Origin: Leptotrichia sp. HSP-536
Lineage (GTDB): Bacteria; Fusobacteriota; Fusobacteriia; Fusobacteriales; Leptotrichiaceae
Assembly: GCF_041199985.1 (NCBI RefSeq)
Contig: NZ_CP165647.1
Location: forward strand, 1,178,001 to 1,242,000
Length of the DNA: 64,000 nt
Reading direction: 5' to 3'
Numbering within the stretch: the first letter of the stretch is position 1; the number at the start of each line of letters is the position of its first letter. Position numbers and translations under genes: made by a program. This document shows, piece by piece, positions 55,186 through 64,000 of this stretch. The notes under the pieces were generated by a model. The model searched no databases. It saw only the letters and a list, made by a program, of their open reading frames with translations, and was not told the DNA's origin.

Positions 55186-57228
55186 CTAGAAAGTAACTCC
55201 TCTTCTAAATTTGCCTTCCCCTTCAATCGGCTCTGTTCCAGCTTTAAACAATGCTGTTCTTCTATTTACTCCATCTCTATCCAGTAATCCGACTTGTAAA
55301 TCAATTTCCCTTGTTGTTAAGTCTTTTCTTGTTATATAGTCATCTATAAATTCGAATACTCCGACATTATAATTTGGTAAATCCACTACTGCCTGCATAT
55401 AATTTTTCCAAATTGGCGCGGCCGCAGCTCCTCCTGTCATTCCAGGCCCCATTGACTTGTTATCATCATTTCCGACGTAAACTACTGTAGCAAGAGTTGG
55501 TGTGTAGCCTGTAAACCATGCTGAAACATAATCTGATGTTGTTCCAGTTTTTCCTGCCATCGGAATTAATTTCCCATCTTTCATTACTTTTGCTGGTTGT
55601 CCAGTTCCATAATTTACGGCATTTTCCAGCATATAAGTTAAGATTGCGACATCTTTTGAATCGTAAATTTTTTTCATTTTTGGTTTTGCTTCATAAACAA
55701 TTTCTCCGAATTTATTTTCAATTTTGTAAATATATTGTGGTTTCACTTGATATCCTCCGTTTGCAAGTGCCGCATAAAACATTGCCATATCTGATGGTTT
55801 TGTGGAAATTGAACCAAGTGCTAATGTGTAGTTTTTAGGAAAGTCTCCTCCTACAACTCCAGCATCCCGCCATACTTTTTCAGCTGCACCAATTCCAACG
55901 TACTGCAACAATTTTACAGGAATAATATTATTTGAAATTTCCAGAGCTTTAGCAAGTGTCATACTATCTCTGAAAACTCCATCATAGTTTTTTGGTTTCC
56001 AGTTACCTATTTTTACTGGAGAATCTTCCATTACGCTGCTCATTGTCATTTTCTTCTGCAATGCCGCTAAATAAACTACTGGTTTAAATGATGAACCTGG
56101 CTGTCTTAATGAACTAATTGCACGGTTAAAATTACCTTTTTTATAATTTTTTCCACCTACCATAGCTTTTACAAAACCATTACTTGGGTCAATTGAAAAT
56201 AATGCTCCGTTTAAATTTGCACGACTTTTTAAATTGTAGTTACTATTAAATGCTGTATAGGCTGCTCTTTGCAAGTCTAAATCTACAGTTGCATAAATTT
56301 TATAGCCATCGAACAGGAATTTTTGATCTTCTTCAGGAATTTTTAAAATTTTTCTAACTTCACTAAGTACAATAGTAGTAAATTCAGGCGCCACATTTGA
56401 AGTTGAAATCTGCTCTTCCTCATTACGGCTTTTAATATTTCCATTTACAAATGTTATTTTTTCACGTATTGCCTTCAAATATTCTTCATCTGATATAAAT
56501 CCAAAACTTCTCATTTGATGAAGCACTAACTTCTGTCTTTCCAATGCATTTTCCAATTTTGAATATTTTGTTGGAGACTTAGGAAGACTTGCCAATATCG
56601 CCGCCTGTGCAATTGTTAGCTGTTTTGGCTGTTTATTAAAATATTTTATTGCCGCATTTTTTATTCCGTATGCTCCCTGCCCAAAATAAATTGTATTCAA
56701 GTAATTTTCCAAAATTTCATCTTTCGTATATTTTCTTTCAATTTCGACTGCCAATATTGCCTCTTTAATTTTTCTTGACATTGTTTGTTCAGGCGATAAA
56801 AAAGCATTTTTTGCAAGCTGCTGAGTAATTGTACTTCCACCTTCACGTCGTGTTTTTGTAAGTGTCAAGAAGGCCGCTCTAGCTGTTCTTATAAAATCAA
56901 ACCCGTAGTGCGTTCTAAATTTTCTGTCTTCTATTGCTAAAAAGGCATTTTGTACATGTTCAGGAATTTCCCCAATTCCTATAGGAGAACGATTCTGAAC
57001 CATTATTGTATCAATTTGATTTCCATTTATATCATAAATAACAGAAGGTGATACAGGAGCATAACCATCTATTAAATCAACTGGAGTTTCCTTGCTTACT
57101 GTATAAACCAAATAGGCTCCTGTTCCAATTACTATAATAAACAGAAACATAAAAATTTTCAAAAAGAATGAAAAAAGATTAAAACTTTTTTTCACTTTAA
57201 CTTCTGGTACTTTGTTGTTCTTTTCCAT
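55186..57228 (-). CDS. Class A penicillin-binding protein (PBP1A-like)
   Basis: 680 residues. One N-terminal membrane helix (about 18-45). The GT51 domain has EDRKFRTHYGFD and GGSTITQQLAKN. The transpeptidase domain has the nucleophile motif SSFKP, SNN and GKTGTT. It polymerises and crosslinks peptidoglycan. Stand-alone gene with its own terminator. Confidence 0.95.
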   Translation of the reverse strand: MEKNNKVPEVKVKKSFNLFSFFLKIFMFLFIIVIGTGAYLVYTVSKETPVDLIDGYAPVSPSVIYDINGNQIDTIMVQNRSPIGIGEIPEHVQNAFLAIEDRKFRTHYGFDFIRTARAAFLTLTKTRREGGSTITQQLAKNAFLSPEQTMSRKIKEAILAVEIERKYTKDEILENYLNTIYFGQGAYGIKNAAIKYFNKQPKQLTIAQAAILASLPKSPTKYSKLENALERQKLVLHQMRSFGFISDEEYLKAIREKITFVNGNIKSRNEEEQISTSNVAPEFTTIVLSEVRKILKIPEEDQKFLFDGYKIYATVDLDLQRAAYTAFNSNYNLKSRANLNGALFSIDPSNGFVKAMVGGKNYKKGNFNRAISSLRQPGSSFKPVVYLAALQKKMTMSSVMEDSPVKIGNWKPKNYDGVFRDSMTLAKALEISNNIIPVKLLQYVGIGAAEKVWRDAGVVGGDFPKNYTLALGSISTKPSDMAMFYAALANGGYQVKPQYIYKIENKFGEIVYEAKPKMKKIYDSKDVAILTYMLENAVNYGTGQPAKVMKDGKLIPMAGKTGTTSDYVSAWFTGYTPTLATVVYVGNDDNKSMGPGMTGGAAAAPIWKNYMQAVVDLPNYNVGVFEFIDDYITRKDLTTREIDLQVGLLDRDGVNRRTALFKAGTEPIEGEGKFRRGVTF

Positions 57229-57291
57229 TATTACCTCTTTTCAGTATTTCAGTATTTTTGATTTGCTACTATCATTGTCCAAAAGACTTGC

Positions 57292-58368
57292 TTAAATTAT
57301 ATCTTGACTTGTGTTCATCTGGTTTTTTGCCTTTAATTGTCCACAAGCCGCCGCAATATCCTGTCCTTTAGTTTCCCGCAACGTTACATTAACATTTTTA
57401 TCTTTTAATAATTTATAAAATTCCCTTTGTTTTTGTTTTGATGGCGTCTTATAAGGCTTTCCACCAACAGGATTATAAGGAATCAAGTTTACTAGACACG
57501 AAAATGAATTTAAGAATCCAGCCAGCTCCCTCGCATCTTCAGGCTCACAGTTCAAATCATCAATCAAGATATATTCAAATGTAATCCGATTTTTAGTCTG
57601 TTTCTGATACTCCAAAAGTGAATCTTTCAGCTGTTTTACTCCCCATCTTTTATTTATCGGCATAATCTCGCTTCTCACATCATCTTTTACCGAATGTAGC
57701 GAAATTGCCAAATTTATCTGGTTCTCATTTTCTGTAAATCTTTTTATCCCACTTACAATTCCGCTTGTAGAAATTGTAAAATTCCTTTTTGAAAAATTTT
57801 GCCCCTTAGGAGAATTTAACATATTAATTGAACCAAGAACTGCATCATAATTTAAAAACGGCTCTCCCATTCCCATATAAACTACATTTCCAAGTTTTTC
57901 TCCACGTTGTAGCAAATGTTTTTGTACATAATAATATTGCAGTAAAATCTCAGAAATTGACAAGTTTCTTTCATAAGTCATTGTCGCTGTTGCACAGAAA
58001 TCACATCCAATAAGGCATCCAATTTGCGAAGAAACACAAAGCGTATGCCGATTTTTATGAGAAATAAGCACACTTTCAATCAGCCGTCTATCCTTCAGTT
58101 CAAATAAAAATTTCTCAGTATCTCCATCTTCCGAAACCTGATGTGTCTTAAATTCAAGCTTTACCACATAAAATTTCTCTTTCAAAATTTCCCTGTCTTT
58201 CTTAGAAATATTAGAAAATTCATCAAAATCAAATACCAGTTTATTGTGCAACCAATCAAAAACTTGTGCCGCATTAAACTTTTTCAGCCCAATCTCAACA
58301 AATTTCTCCTGCAAACTCTCCAGATTCATTCCCAAAATATCAATTTTCTCAACTGTATCTATATTCAT
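57292..58368 (-). CDS. rlmN: 23S rRNA/tRNA adenine C2-methyltransferase RlmN
   Basis: 358 residues from ATG 58368, with GAGAGG about ten bases before; longer starts at 58407 (TTG) and 58389 are less well placed. Radical-SAM cluster motif CLIGCDFC, second Cys in CGQLKAK and MGMGEP, and ISLHS are diagnostic. Methylates A2503 of 23S rRNA and A37 of some tRNAs. Confidence 0.95.
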   Translation of the reverse strand: MNIDTVEKIDILGMNLESLQEKFVEIGLKKFNAAQVFDWLHNKLVFDFDEFSNISKKDREILKEKFYVVKLEFKTHQVSEDGDTEKFLFELKDRRLIESVLISHKNRHTLCVSSQIGCLIGCDFCATATMTYERNLSISEILLQYYYVQKHLLQRGEKLGNVVYMGMGEPFLNYDAVLGSINMLNSPKGQNFSKRNFTISTSGIVSGIKRFTENENQINLAISLHSVKDDVRSEIMPINKRWGVKQLKDSLLEYQKQTKNRITFEYILIDDLNCEPEDARELAGFLNSFSCLVNLIPYNPVGGKPYKTPSKQKQREFYKLLKDKNVNVTLRETKGQDIAAACGQLKAKNQMNTSQDII

Positions 58369-58661
58369 TTCGTTATTACCTCTCTCCATATTCTTTATTC
58401 TTTTCAATTTCCTCCTTTTATTTCTCCAATTTTAATTGTTTATATCATACCACATTTTGAAAAAATATTACAGTATAAAAAATATAAATTCTAAAAACAA
58501 AAAATGCTCAAAAATTTAATCCAATTCTAAATAACCTATTTTTGAACACTTTTTCTATTTCAATTTTTATAATCCTAAAATCTCTTAATATAATTTGCAA
58601 TTCTTTTCATTCTCATCATTTAACTATTTTTAATAAGTACCGTTATCTTTTGCTACAAATT

Positions 58662-59219
58662 TTAAATATATTTTATTTCTTCAGGAAGCATAACTTCTGA
58701 AAAAGTTCCATTTTGAATACTGTTTCTCATCTCGACAACTTTATCTGTTATATCCGTTATATTCACAATCCATTCATTTACATATTTTCTCACTGTTTCT
58801 CCCTTTATACCTAACTGTATCGCTCTTCTTCCTATTGGATTGCCATAAATATCCCTGTCCGGATCCCACTGACATCTTACTTCTGAATTGTCTAATTTAT
58901 TTTTCCATTCTTCCTTAGATAAATCAGAAACTTCTCTAAAAGATGAAAGTACAGAATTTTTTACTATTTCATCAAATCCTTCCCTTTTCAGGTCAATTGC
59001 CAGTATTCTTTCCTGTCCTTGCTTACTGGCCCAGCCACTTCTATACATCATCCATAAGAATGATGGCTTTATCCAGGTCATTCTGTTTAAACTGAACTTG
59101 CTTCCAAACTTTCCTAATTTTAAAGCCTCATCTGCTATTTCATTATTATACGCCTGATAAACTCTTATTGTTTTATCATCAAATACAGCATAAATATTTT
59201 TTTTCTCTTCTTTTTTCAT
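58662..59219 (-). CDS. DUF4291 family protein
   Basis: 185 residues from ATG 59219, after AAAGGATTAATT. IYAVFDDKTIRVYQAYN, RMTWIKPSFLWMMYRSGWA and RCQWDPDRDIYGN are hallmark DUF4291 strings. Function unknown; such proteins occur widely as single genes. Here it ends a four-gene run resembling toxin-immunity genes. Confidence 0.9.
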   Translation of the reverse strand: MKKEEKKNIYAVFDDKTIRVYQAYNNEIADEALKLGKFGSKFSLNRMTWIKPSFLWMMYRSGWASKQGQERILAIDLKREGFDEIVKNSVLSSFREVSDLSKEEWKNKLDNSEVRCQWDPDRDIYGNPIGRRAIQLGIKGETVRKYVNEWIVNITDITDKVVEMRNSIQNGTFSEVMLPEEIKYI

Positions 59220-59230
59220 AATTAATCCTT

Positions 59231-59779
59231 TCATTCAACATCCTTATTTGTAAAATCATGTCTGTTTAATTCTCGTTTTGCTGATTCTCTTAATTCTTCA
59301 GTTTCATTTAAATTATTAGCCAAAAGTTCCAATTTTTCTTTTGATTTAGGAGTATTTATTTTCCCTAGTGCATGAATACATTTTCTAGCCATTGCAAGTC
59401 CTCCTTCATATCCTTCAAATTGATGTGCCAACGCTAAATAATATACCCATTCTATTGTTTTGGGTGATGCTATATCTTCAAATGCCTCTGCTATATTTTC
59501 ATGATCACCATGCCAATTTCCTGTTATAATTTCCTCTATACTTTCTTTAATTTCATCAAAATCTATTTCTAAATAAAAAATTAATGATAAATAAGGAACT
59601 ATCATATCACTATTTTTTGATACACAAGCTTCTTTTAATTTTTCTTTAGCAATATTAGGAATTTCCCTTCTGTACCTAATTTTTTCCAATTTAAATTTTT
59701 CTAAAAATTCATCATCAGATATTTTTTTATCATGCCATTTTACCAATAATTTCACTTCATCAAGATATTTATCTTCCAT
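59231..59779 (-). CDS. HEAT-like helical protein, immunity-type
   Basis: 182 residues after GGAGGGACAATAA. Acidic, all-helical: DENIAEAFEDIASPKTIEWVYY, ALAHQF, GLAMARKCIHALGKI and TPKSKEKLELLANN resemble short HEAT-repeat proteins beside polymorphic toxins. Immunity role is inferred only. It starts within a few bases of the small ORF's stop. Confidence 0.55.
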   Translation of the reverse strand: MEDKYLDEVKLLVKWHDKKISDDEFLEKFKLEKIRYRREIPNIAKEKLKEACVSKNSDMIVPYLSLIFYLEIDFDEIKESIEEIITGNWHGDHENIAEAFEDIASPKTIEWVYYLALAHQFEGYEGGLAMARKCIHALGKINTPKSKEKLELLANNLNETEELRESAKRELNRHDFTNKDVE

Positions 59780-59926
59780 TTATTGTCCCTCCATTATTTT
59801 ATAGTCTATAATATTATTATTAAATATCTCCAGTGCTTTTCCACCTTCTTGTCCTAATCCTATATTTACATTATATCGATCAAGTTTTATGGGATTAACT
59901 TTTATCTTTTGTTCTAATTTAAACAT
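59780..59926 (-). CDS. Small ORF of 48 residues between immunity-like genes
   Basis: ATG 59926, eight bases after the previous gene's stop, to TAA 59780. Reads MFKLEQKIKVNPIKLDRYNV onward with IGLGQEGGKALEIFNNN. Not recognised; the compact, gap-free spacing supports translation. It may be a leftover piece of a toxin domain or a small partner. Confidence 0.4.
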   Translation of the reverse strand: MFKLEQKIKVNPIKLDRYNVNIGLGQEGGKALEIFNNNIIDYKIMEGQ

Positions 59927-59933
59927 CGCATGA

Positions 59934-60386
59934 TTATTTCCCCAAACTTTCTATCCAATTTTCATAAAATTCTTCTTGTTCCTTAACACTGCCAATTTTT
60001 AATTCACTATCGTAATCAAAAATATCTACTACATCAGATAAAGCAGCTTGTTTTCCCATTTGTAATTTATACGCCTTTGTCCCTCCAAATTCTTTTTGCA
60101 TTCCAGAAGGATAAACATTAATAACTGAAGCATTACAAAGTAAATAAATGTTATTTAATTCTAATTTTTTTCGTAATTCTACAACAGAATCAAAAATATT
60201 ATCACTTTTTGAAAAATATATTGTTCTTTCAATTTCTATTTTTAAATTAATTTCATCTTCAATTTCTGATAAAAATAGTTTATTTTTTTCTATTTTTCCA
60301 TTATTAATAATTTCAATATCAAATATTTCCATATTATTTTCATCTTTCACATTTACCAATCCTTCTTTCACTTTCAATTTCCACAT
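59934..60386 (-). CDS. Immunity-like protein, unrecognised family
   Basis: 150 residues. Mixed beta start (KLKVKEGLVNVKDENNMEIFDI) and a C-terminal block with NVYPSGMQKEFGGTKAYKLQ and FYENWIESLGK that recurs in small proteins near polymorphic toxins. No catalytic residues evident. First intact gene of the 60386-58662 run. Confidence 0.5.
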   Translation of the reverse strand: MWKLKVKEGLVNVKDENNMEIFDIEIINNGKIEKNKLFLSEIEDEINLKIEIERTIYFSKSDNIFDSVVELRKKLELNNIYLLCNASVINVYPSGMQKEFGGTKAYKLQMGKQAALSDVVDIFDYDSELKIGSVKEQEEFYENWIESLGK

Positions 60387-60540
60387 TTTTCCCTAAAAAT
60401 GTAACTCCAATTTTTAAAATATCCTCAATTCCTGCATTTTTAAGTACAAAAACACTCTCTTTTTCTTCAATTTGCTTTAATGTGTAGTGTGACTTTATAT
60501 TCTTTCTTCAACTTACTAAAAAAATACTTTTCACAATTCA
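60387..60540 (-). pseudogene. Possible C-terminal toxin fragment
   Basis: Minus-strand codons give SHYTLKQIEEKESVFVLKN AGIEDILKIGVTFLGKN-like sequence with no start, running into the next gene in another frame. It could be the tail of a lost toxin gene. Weak support. Confidence 0.25.
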
Positions 60541-60723
60541 TATTAGCACACATATTTCAAAAATACAATGTAGTTAAAATAAAAAAATATGAAGATACAT
60601 TGTAAATCAAAATATATAAATTTTTTAGAAATCATATTGACTTTTGAAAATTTTGTAGTACTCTACTATTAGAGAAAAGGTAATAGATAATTAATAAAAC
60701 TTAGTATTAAGGAGAAGTTTATT

Positions 60724-61116
60724 ATGTTAAAAAAGTTTAAACCATTAGTTTTAATTTCAGTATTTCTAGTTGTTTCATCTATTGGATTTAGTGCTCGTAC
60801 GCAAGCAACTCTTGAAGCTAGCTATAGACAAGCACAAGCTGCTGTTAATAGAGAATTAGGTAAATGTTTAAGTGAAGCATACAGTTTAGGTGCAAGAAGT
60901 GTGGAAGACTATATAAGAAGAGAAAACAATAAATACTTTAGTGATATTTCTTTCATAAGTGGAGGACGGGTAACAGTAAAATTATTACCTAGAAGTAGAG
61001 ATATTGATGAAGAAACATATGAAGATTTAGCAGACTTTTATAGAAGAGAAGCATATATTAAATGTAATAAAGCATTATCAGTACTTAAAGATTTTAGATA
61101 TATAATTGGATATTAA
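60724..61116 (+). CDS. Small secreted protein, unrecognised
   Basis: 130 residues after AAGGAGAAG. Signal peptide to about residue 23 (VFLVVSSIGFSA). The mature part is helical with two Cys (KCLSEA, IKCNKA) and repeated RR pairs. Divergent from the autotransporter, with its own terminator. Confidence 0.65.
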   Translation: MLKKFKPLVLISVFLVVSSIGFSARTQATLEASYRQAQAAVNRELGKCLSEAYSLGARSVEDYIRRENNKYFSDISFISGGRVTVKLLPRSRDIDEETYEDLADFYRREAYIKCNKALSVLKDFRYIIGY

Positions 61117-61292
61117 ACGAATGGGCCTACTTGGGCCTGCTTTAAACATAAAAGCAAAAAATAAATAATTAACAACAATTAGTCATACATATCATTTTAC
61201 ACATTATTCAACAATATTATTTGTTTAGTACAAATTATAAAAAATAAAAAAATTATTATACTAAGTTTTATGATATATATTTTCAATTAAAT

Positions 61293-61338
61293 AAACTGTT
61301 TCATAAATTATATTAATTATTATGAAGCAGTTTTTTTT
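61293..61338 (+). terminator. Terminator downstream of the small secreted gene
   Basis: AAACTGTTTCATAA and TTATGAAGCAGTTT pair with one U-G; eight T follow. Confidence 0.75.
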
Positions 61339-61360
61339 ATGATTATGAAAAATAAATAAA

Positions 61361-61402
61361 AACAAAAAAAGAGCTACTTCAAAAAAATTCTTGAAGTAAC
61401 TC
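61361..61402 (-). terminator. Terminator of the autotransporter gene
   Basis: Minus strand GAGTTACTTCAA and TTGAAGTAGCTC pair with one mismatch and run into a T stretch. Confidence 0.75.
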
Positions 61403-61499
61403 AACTTTATAATTATTCATATGAATCAAGAGGAAGCAAATTTATATTAAATCCTATTTAAAAAATAGAATCTTTAATAAGAGATTTTAATCCCTTAAT

Positions 61500-64000
61500 T
61501 TAGAATGATGCCCCAATTCCTACACCAATATGCGCATTCTTATCCTTCGTATCATATCCTCCGTTTACTGAGAAGTTGAAGTTTCCTGTCTCCAGTCCAA
61601 CCTTCACTCCGCTTCTAACGTTTCCACGGCTTTCGGCTTTTTCTCCTTTTAATCTATAAGTCTTATTTGTATTTATATATTTCATCTGGTTTTCTTTACG
61701 GCCAGCATTTCCTAACTCATGTTCGTACGCCAGGTCTAAGGCTGCCTTGAATCTAGTGTTGCCTGTAATTCCTTTTGTATAGGCAAGTTCCACACCTGCG
61801 GACGGCTTAAATGAATAATAGCTGTTCCCCTTCACATCCATTCCTAAAGTGCTGTCCTTCTCCTTAATTCTGTTAAATCTTCCATAGCCAAGCTTTAACG
61901 CCCCATAAGGCTTAATAGCAGAATTTTCACCTAACTCATAAGTCTTGCTGATTTCATTCTTAACTGAGAATCCGTAAGCATTGTAGTCAGCTTTGTTTTC
62001 ATAAACTTTATCTGTCATAATTCTACGTTTCATTGAGTTTTGTGAAACAAACACATCTCCGCCCAAAGTCCAGTCAAGGTCGCCAATGCTCAAGTCAAAT
62101 TTCTTGTATCCACCAGCCTTAAGCATTGAGACGCTTTCCTTTGAATGCCCTGTATCCTTGAATTTATAGTTATTTATTGCAACACCTCCGTAAGCTCCCC
62201 AGTTACTATCAGTATTATTGAACAGGTAGGAAGCTCCGAAAGCTGTGCTTGTTGTATTTGGAACTTCTTCAGTCTTGAAATCATGCTTATCTTTATTAAA
62301 GAATGTTTCAACGTGATGTCCGGCTTTGCCTGCATTGTCTTTTTGCAAGGATGAAATTTGGCTGTCTAAAAGGTTGTCTGTCTGGTTTATTCTTTGCTGA
62401 ACATTAATGTATTGGCTTCCAGCAATCTCCTTGTAGGCTTTTCCTAAGCTTTCGGCATCTCTTAATGTGTTCATATAATTAAATATTTGTTTATCTTTTT
62501 CGCTTGCTACAACGTATTTTTCATCAAGTGATTCTGCAACGCCTTTTGTATTTTCATCAGCAAATTTTGTATAGGATTGTTTTTTCAAAGTAACTTTTTC
62601 AACTCGGTTGTCTTTTATTTCAGGGTCGGCTTCCCAAATTAATGAGCCTGAACCTACAGTCCAATTTCCAATATTACTTTCTTGAATTGACTTATTAAAT
62701 GGATCAAGCACGTCTTTTCCGACTGTAACTTCTGTTGCGTTAGTTTTTTCAGTGGCTTCTGCTCCGATTAATAAATCGGCATTATTAAATCCTAAATTAG
62801 CTAGTCCATCTATTGGTTTAGATTTTCCTAATGAATCTACGTAGATTCCTAAACTTTTTTTAGTAGAAGATATTTTAATAGGAGTAACTCCAGGGATTGT
62901 TCTACCTGGTGTAATTTTTATTACTGCTGCGTTATTTATTTGTTGTTCTCGTGAACCAGTTCCTGTTACTTTTATAGTTCCCTTATTGTTAATTATTCCA
63001 CCATTGGCAATCATTATTCCAGTTCCATATTCGGAATCAATAATAATTTTTCCGCTAGGTTCATTTGTAAATTTAGAATTTTGCCCAACAATAACTCCAA
63101 TAACCCCTTCTACAACTGGCTGACTACCATTATTATACAAATGTTTTTCAAATCTTACAGCTTGTTCAGTTCCTATTATCCCACTATTGAAACCTTCAGT
63201 TCCATCAGCTAGATACATTCCGACACCACCATCACCTTTAATAGTTATATAACCTTGATTATTTAGTGTTCCACCGCCTATTCCCACCATTCCTATGGAA
63301 TTTTTTCCTACTATAATATTTCCGATGTGATGATTAATTACATCTATATTCGGACCATTAAAAAAAACTCCTATACTGGGATTACTTCTATCGGTTGAAT
63401 TTCCAATTTTTATTAAACCTTTGTTAGTTACAAGTGCAGTTCCATCTCCTGTAAGTGTTGTATATATACCTATTGATTTATCGCCTGAAAGATCAATCTT
63501 CCCGTTATTCATAACTTTTCCTACAACTTTCCTAATAAGTTCCTCATTAGATTTATTATACTCAGGATGTCTTGCATTATTTATATTTGCCAATATTCCA
63601 ATAGCATTTTCTTCGTTACTTATGACTTCACCCATAAACCCGCTAATAGGAGTTACCCCATCCTCTTTAAGCCCAGAAACAACGCTTCCGTTAATTATAG
63701 AACCAAAAGTATCATAATATGTACTAAATTTGTACAAACCTATGGAATTTTTCCCTAATGTAATCACTCCGTCATTACTAAGATCGATATTACTATTAAC
63801 ATATCTTTTCGTCTTGCCATAATAGTTAGCAGAATATTGCGCAATAGAATTATTTCCTACTGTAATTGCACCACTATTATAATTTGGAGTTTCTTCGGAA
63901 TACATTGCTACTGTATTTTCTCCTGAAAGAATGATTGTTCCATTATTTCGAGCATAACGATAACCACCTTTTGATATTTCGTTTGTTTTTATAGCAACTT
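61500..64000 (-). CDS. Type V autotransporter, C-terminal part (5' end outside window)
   Basis: The frame is open to the right edge, beyond the Met at 63905. The passenger is a beta-helix built of repeats like NNGTI-LGxNSIGxY (VGNNSIAQYS, LGKNSIGLYKF, INNKGTIKVTGTG). A linker (about 62500-62700) precedes the roughly 280-residue beta-barrel, which ends GVGIGASF with terminal Phe, the Bam signal. So it is displayed on the outer membrane, with a likely role in adhesion. Leptotrichia-like genomes often carry many such genes. Confidence 0.93.
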   Translation of the reverse strand, partial: VAIKTNEISKGGYRYARNNGTIILSGENTVAMYSEETPNYNSGAITVGNNSIAQYSANYYGKTKRYVNSNIDLSNDGVITLGKNSIGLYKFSTYYDTFGSIINGSVVSGLKEDGVTPISGFMGEVISNEENAIGILANINNARHPEYNKSNEELIRKVVGKVMNNGKIDLSGDKSIGIYTTLTGDGTALVTNKGLIKIGNSTDRSNPSIGVFFNGPNIDVINHHIGNIIVGKNSIGMVGIGGGTLNNQGYITIKGDGGVGMYLADGTEGFNSGIIGTEQAVRFEKHLYNNGSQPVVEGVIGVIVGQNSKFTNEPSGKIIIDSEYGTGIMIANGGIINNKGTIKVTGTGSREQQINNAAVIKITPGRTIPGVTPIKISSTKKSLGIYVDSLGKSKPIDGLANLGFNNADLLIGAEATEKTNATEVTVGKDVLDPFNKSIQESNIGNWTVGSGSLIWEADPEIKDNRVEKVTLKKQSYTKFADENTKGVAESLDEKYVVASEKDKQIFNYMNTLRDAESLGKAYKEIAGSQYINVQQRINQTDNLLDSQISSLQKDNAGKAGHHVETFFNKDKHDFKTEEVPNTTSTAFGASYLFNNTDSNWGAYGGVAINNYKFKDTGHSKESVSMLKAGGYKKFDLSIGDLDWTLGGDVFVSQNSMKRRIMTDKVYENKADYNAYGFSVKNEISKTYELGENSAIKPYGALKLGYGRFNRIKEKDSTLGMDVKGNSYYSFKPSAGVELAYTKGITGNTRFKAALDLAYEHELGNAGRKENQMKYINTNKTYRLKGEKAESRGNVRSGVKVGLETGNFNFSVNGGYDTKDKNAHIGVGIGASF

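Overview
The window is very AT-rich and reads as a chromosomal segment of a Leptotrichia-like member of the Fusobacteriota. The signs are a diderm cell plan (a type V autotransporter ending in a beta-barrel with terminal Phe, a PBP1A, MurJ), AGGAG-type ribosome binding sites, A/T-ending codons and protein families typical of that group. The genus is inferred from general gene content and style; no database search was possible.

Layout. 1-3360: the 3' end of a type III-A CRISPR-Cas locus (csm4 fragment, csm5, a cas6 interrupted twice, a cas2 without an intact start, a leader, two repeats and a terminator). 3400-9853: a histidine cluster hisH-fic-hisA-hisF-hisIE-hisK, interrupted by a Fic/Doc-like gene, a ParE/Phd toxin-antitoxin pair and an MNT-type nucleotidyltransferase fragment. 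8082-8888: a YhfC-like membrane protease. 9936-16499: housekeeping genes (M15 peptidase, NAD(P)HX repair, bactofilin, ribF, scpA, murJ, PBECR-like protein). 17026-22583: a small secreted protein and then an accessory block on the minus strand: tyrosine recombinase, PLD-helicase-DUF3427 protein, DEDDh exonuclease. 22626-28349: lepA, dusA, two M48 proteases, a small membrane protein, a DUF1858 protein. 28350-30990: a repeat-rich patch with MITE-like copies, a structured intergenic element and a second CRISPR array with leader and decayed cas2. 30992-36970: sodA, an orphan response regulator, an Mrp ATPase, a complete IS5-family element, an NlpC/P60-like hydrolase, a YdcF protein, VapD, an orphan YefM antitoxin with a truncated toxin, and a 155-bp MITE sharing the IS ends. 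36971-48269: a heterodimeric ABC exporter, an esterase plus ATP-grasp pair, a DUF5362-like protein, a divergent FtsZ-like GTPase, a permuted-papain-like protein, a frameshifted GTPase-DUF697, galU and a secreted protein. 48411-49432: a third, one-repeat CRISPR locus with leader and decayed cas2. 49433-58407: frameshifted argH, a GNAT enzyme, a CNNM transporter, a purine permease, YefM-YoeB, PBP1A, rlmN. 58662-61116: a cluster resembling toxin-immunity genes and a small secreted protein. 61500-64000: the C-terminal part of a large autotransporter.

The most notable pattern is that one module (cas2, a leader of about 140 bp, repeats) occurs three times within 46 kb. Only the copy next to csm/cas6 keeps a nearly intact cas2; the two distant copies carry progressively decayed cas2. 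The repeat folds into a CUCC-GAGA-GGAG hairpin followed by exactly eight bases, ACGGAAAC, the expected type III crRNA 5' tag. A second candidate of interest is the pair of a DEDDh exonuclease with a PLD/SF2 helicase/DUF3427 protein next to an integrase, which looks like a nucleic-acid-targeting defence module.

Caution: at least five single-base frameshifts (two in cas6, one each in cas2, argH and the GTPase gene), several of them at A or T runs, could be real decay or homopolymer sequencing errors. Intact reading frames on either side of each shift mean these genes should be re-read from raw data before being called dead.
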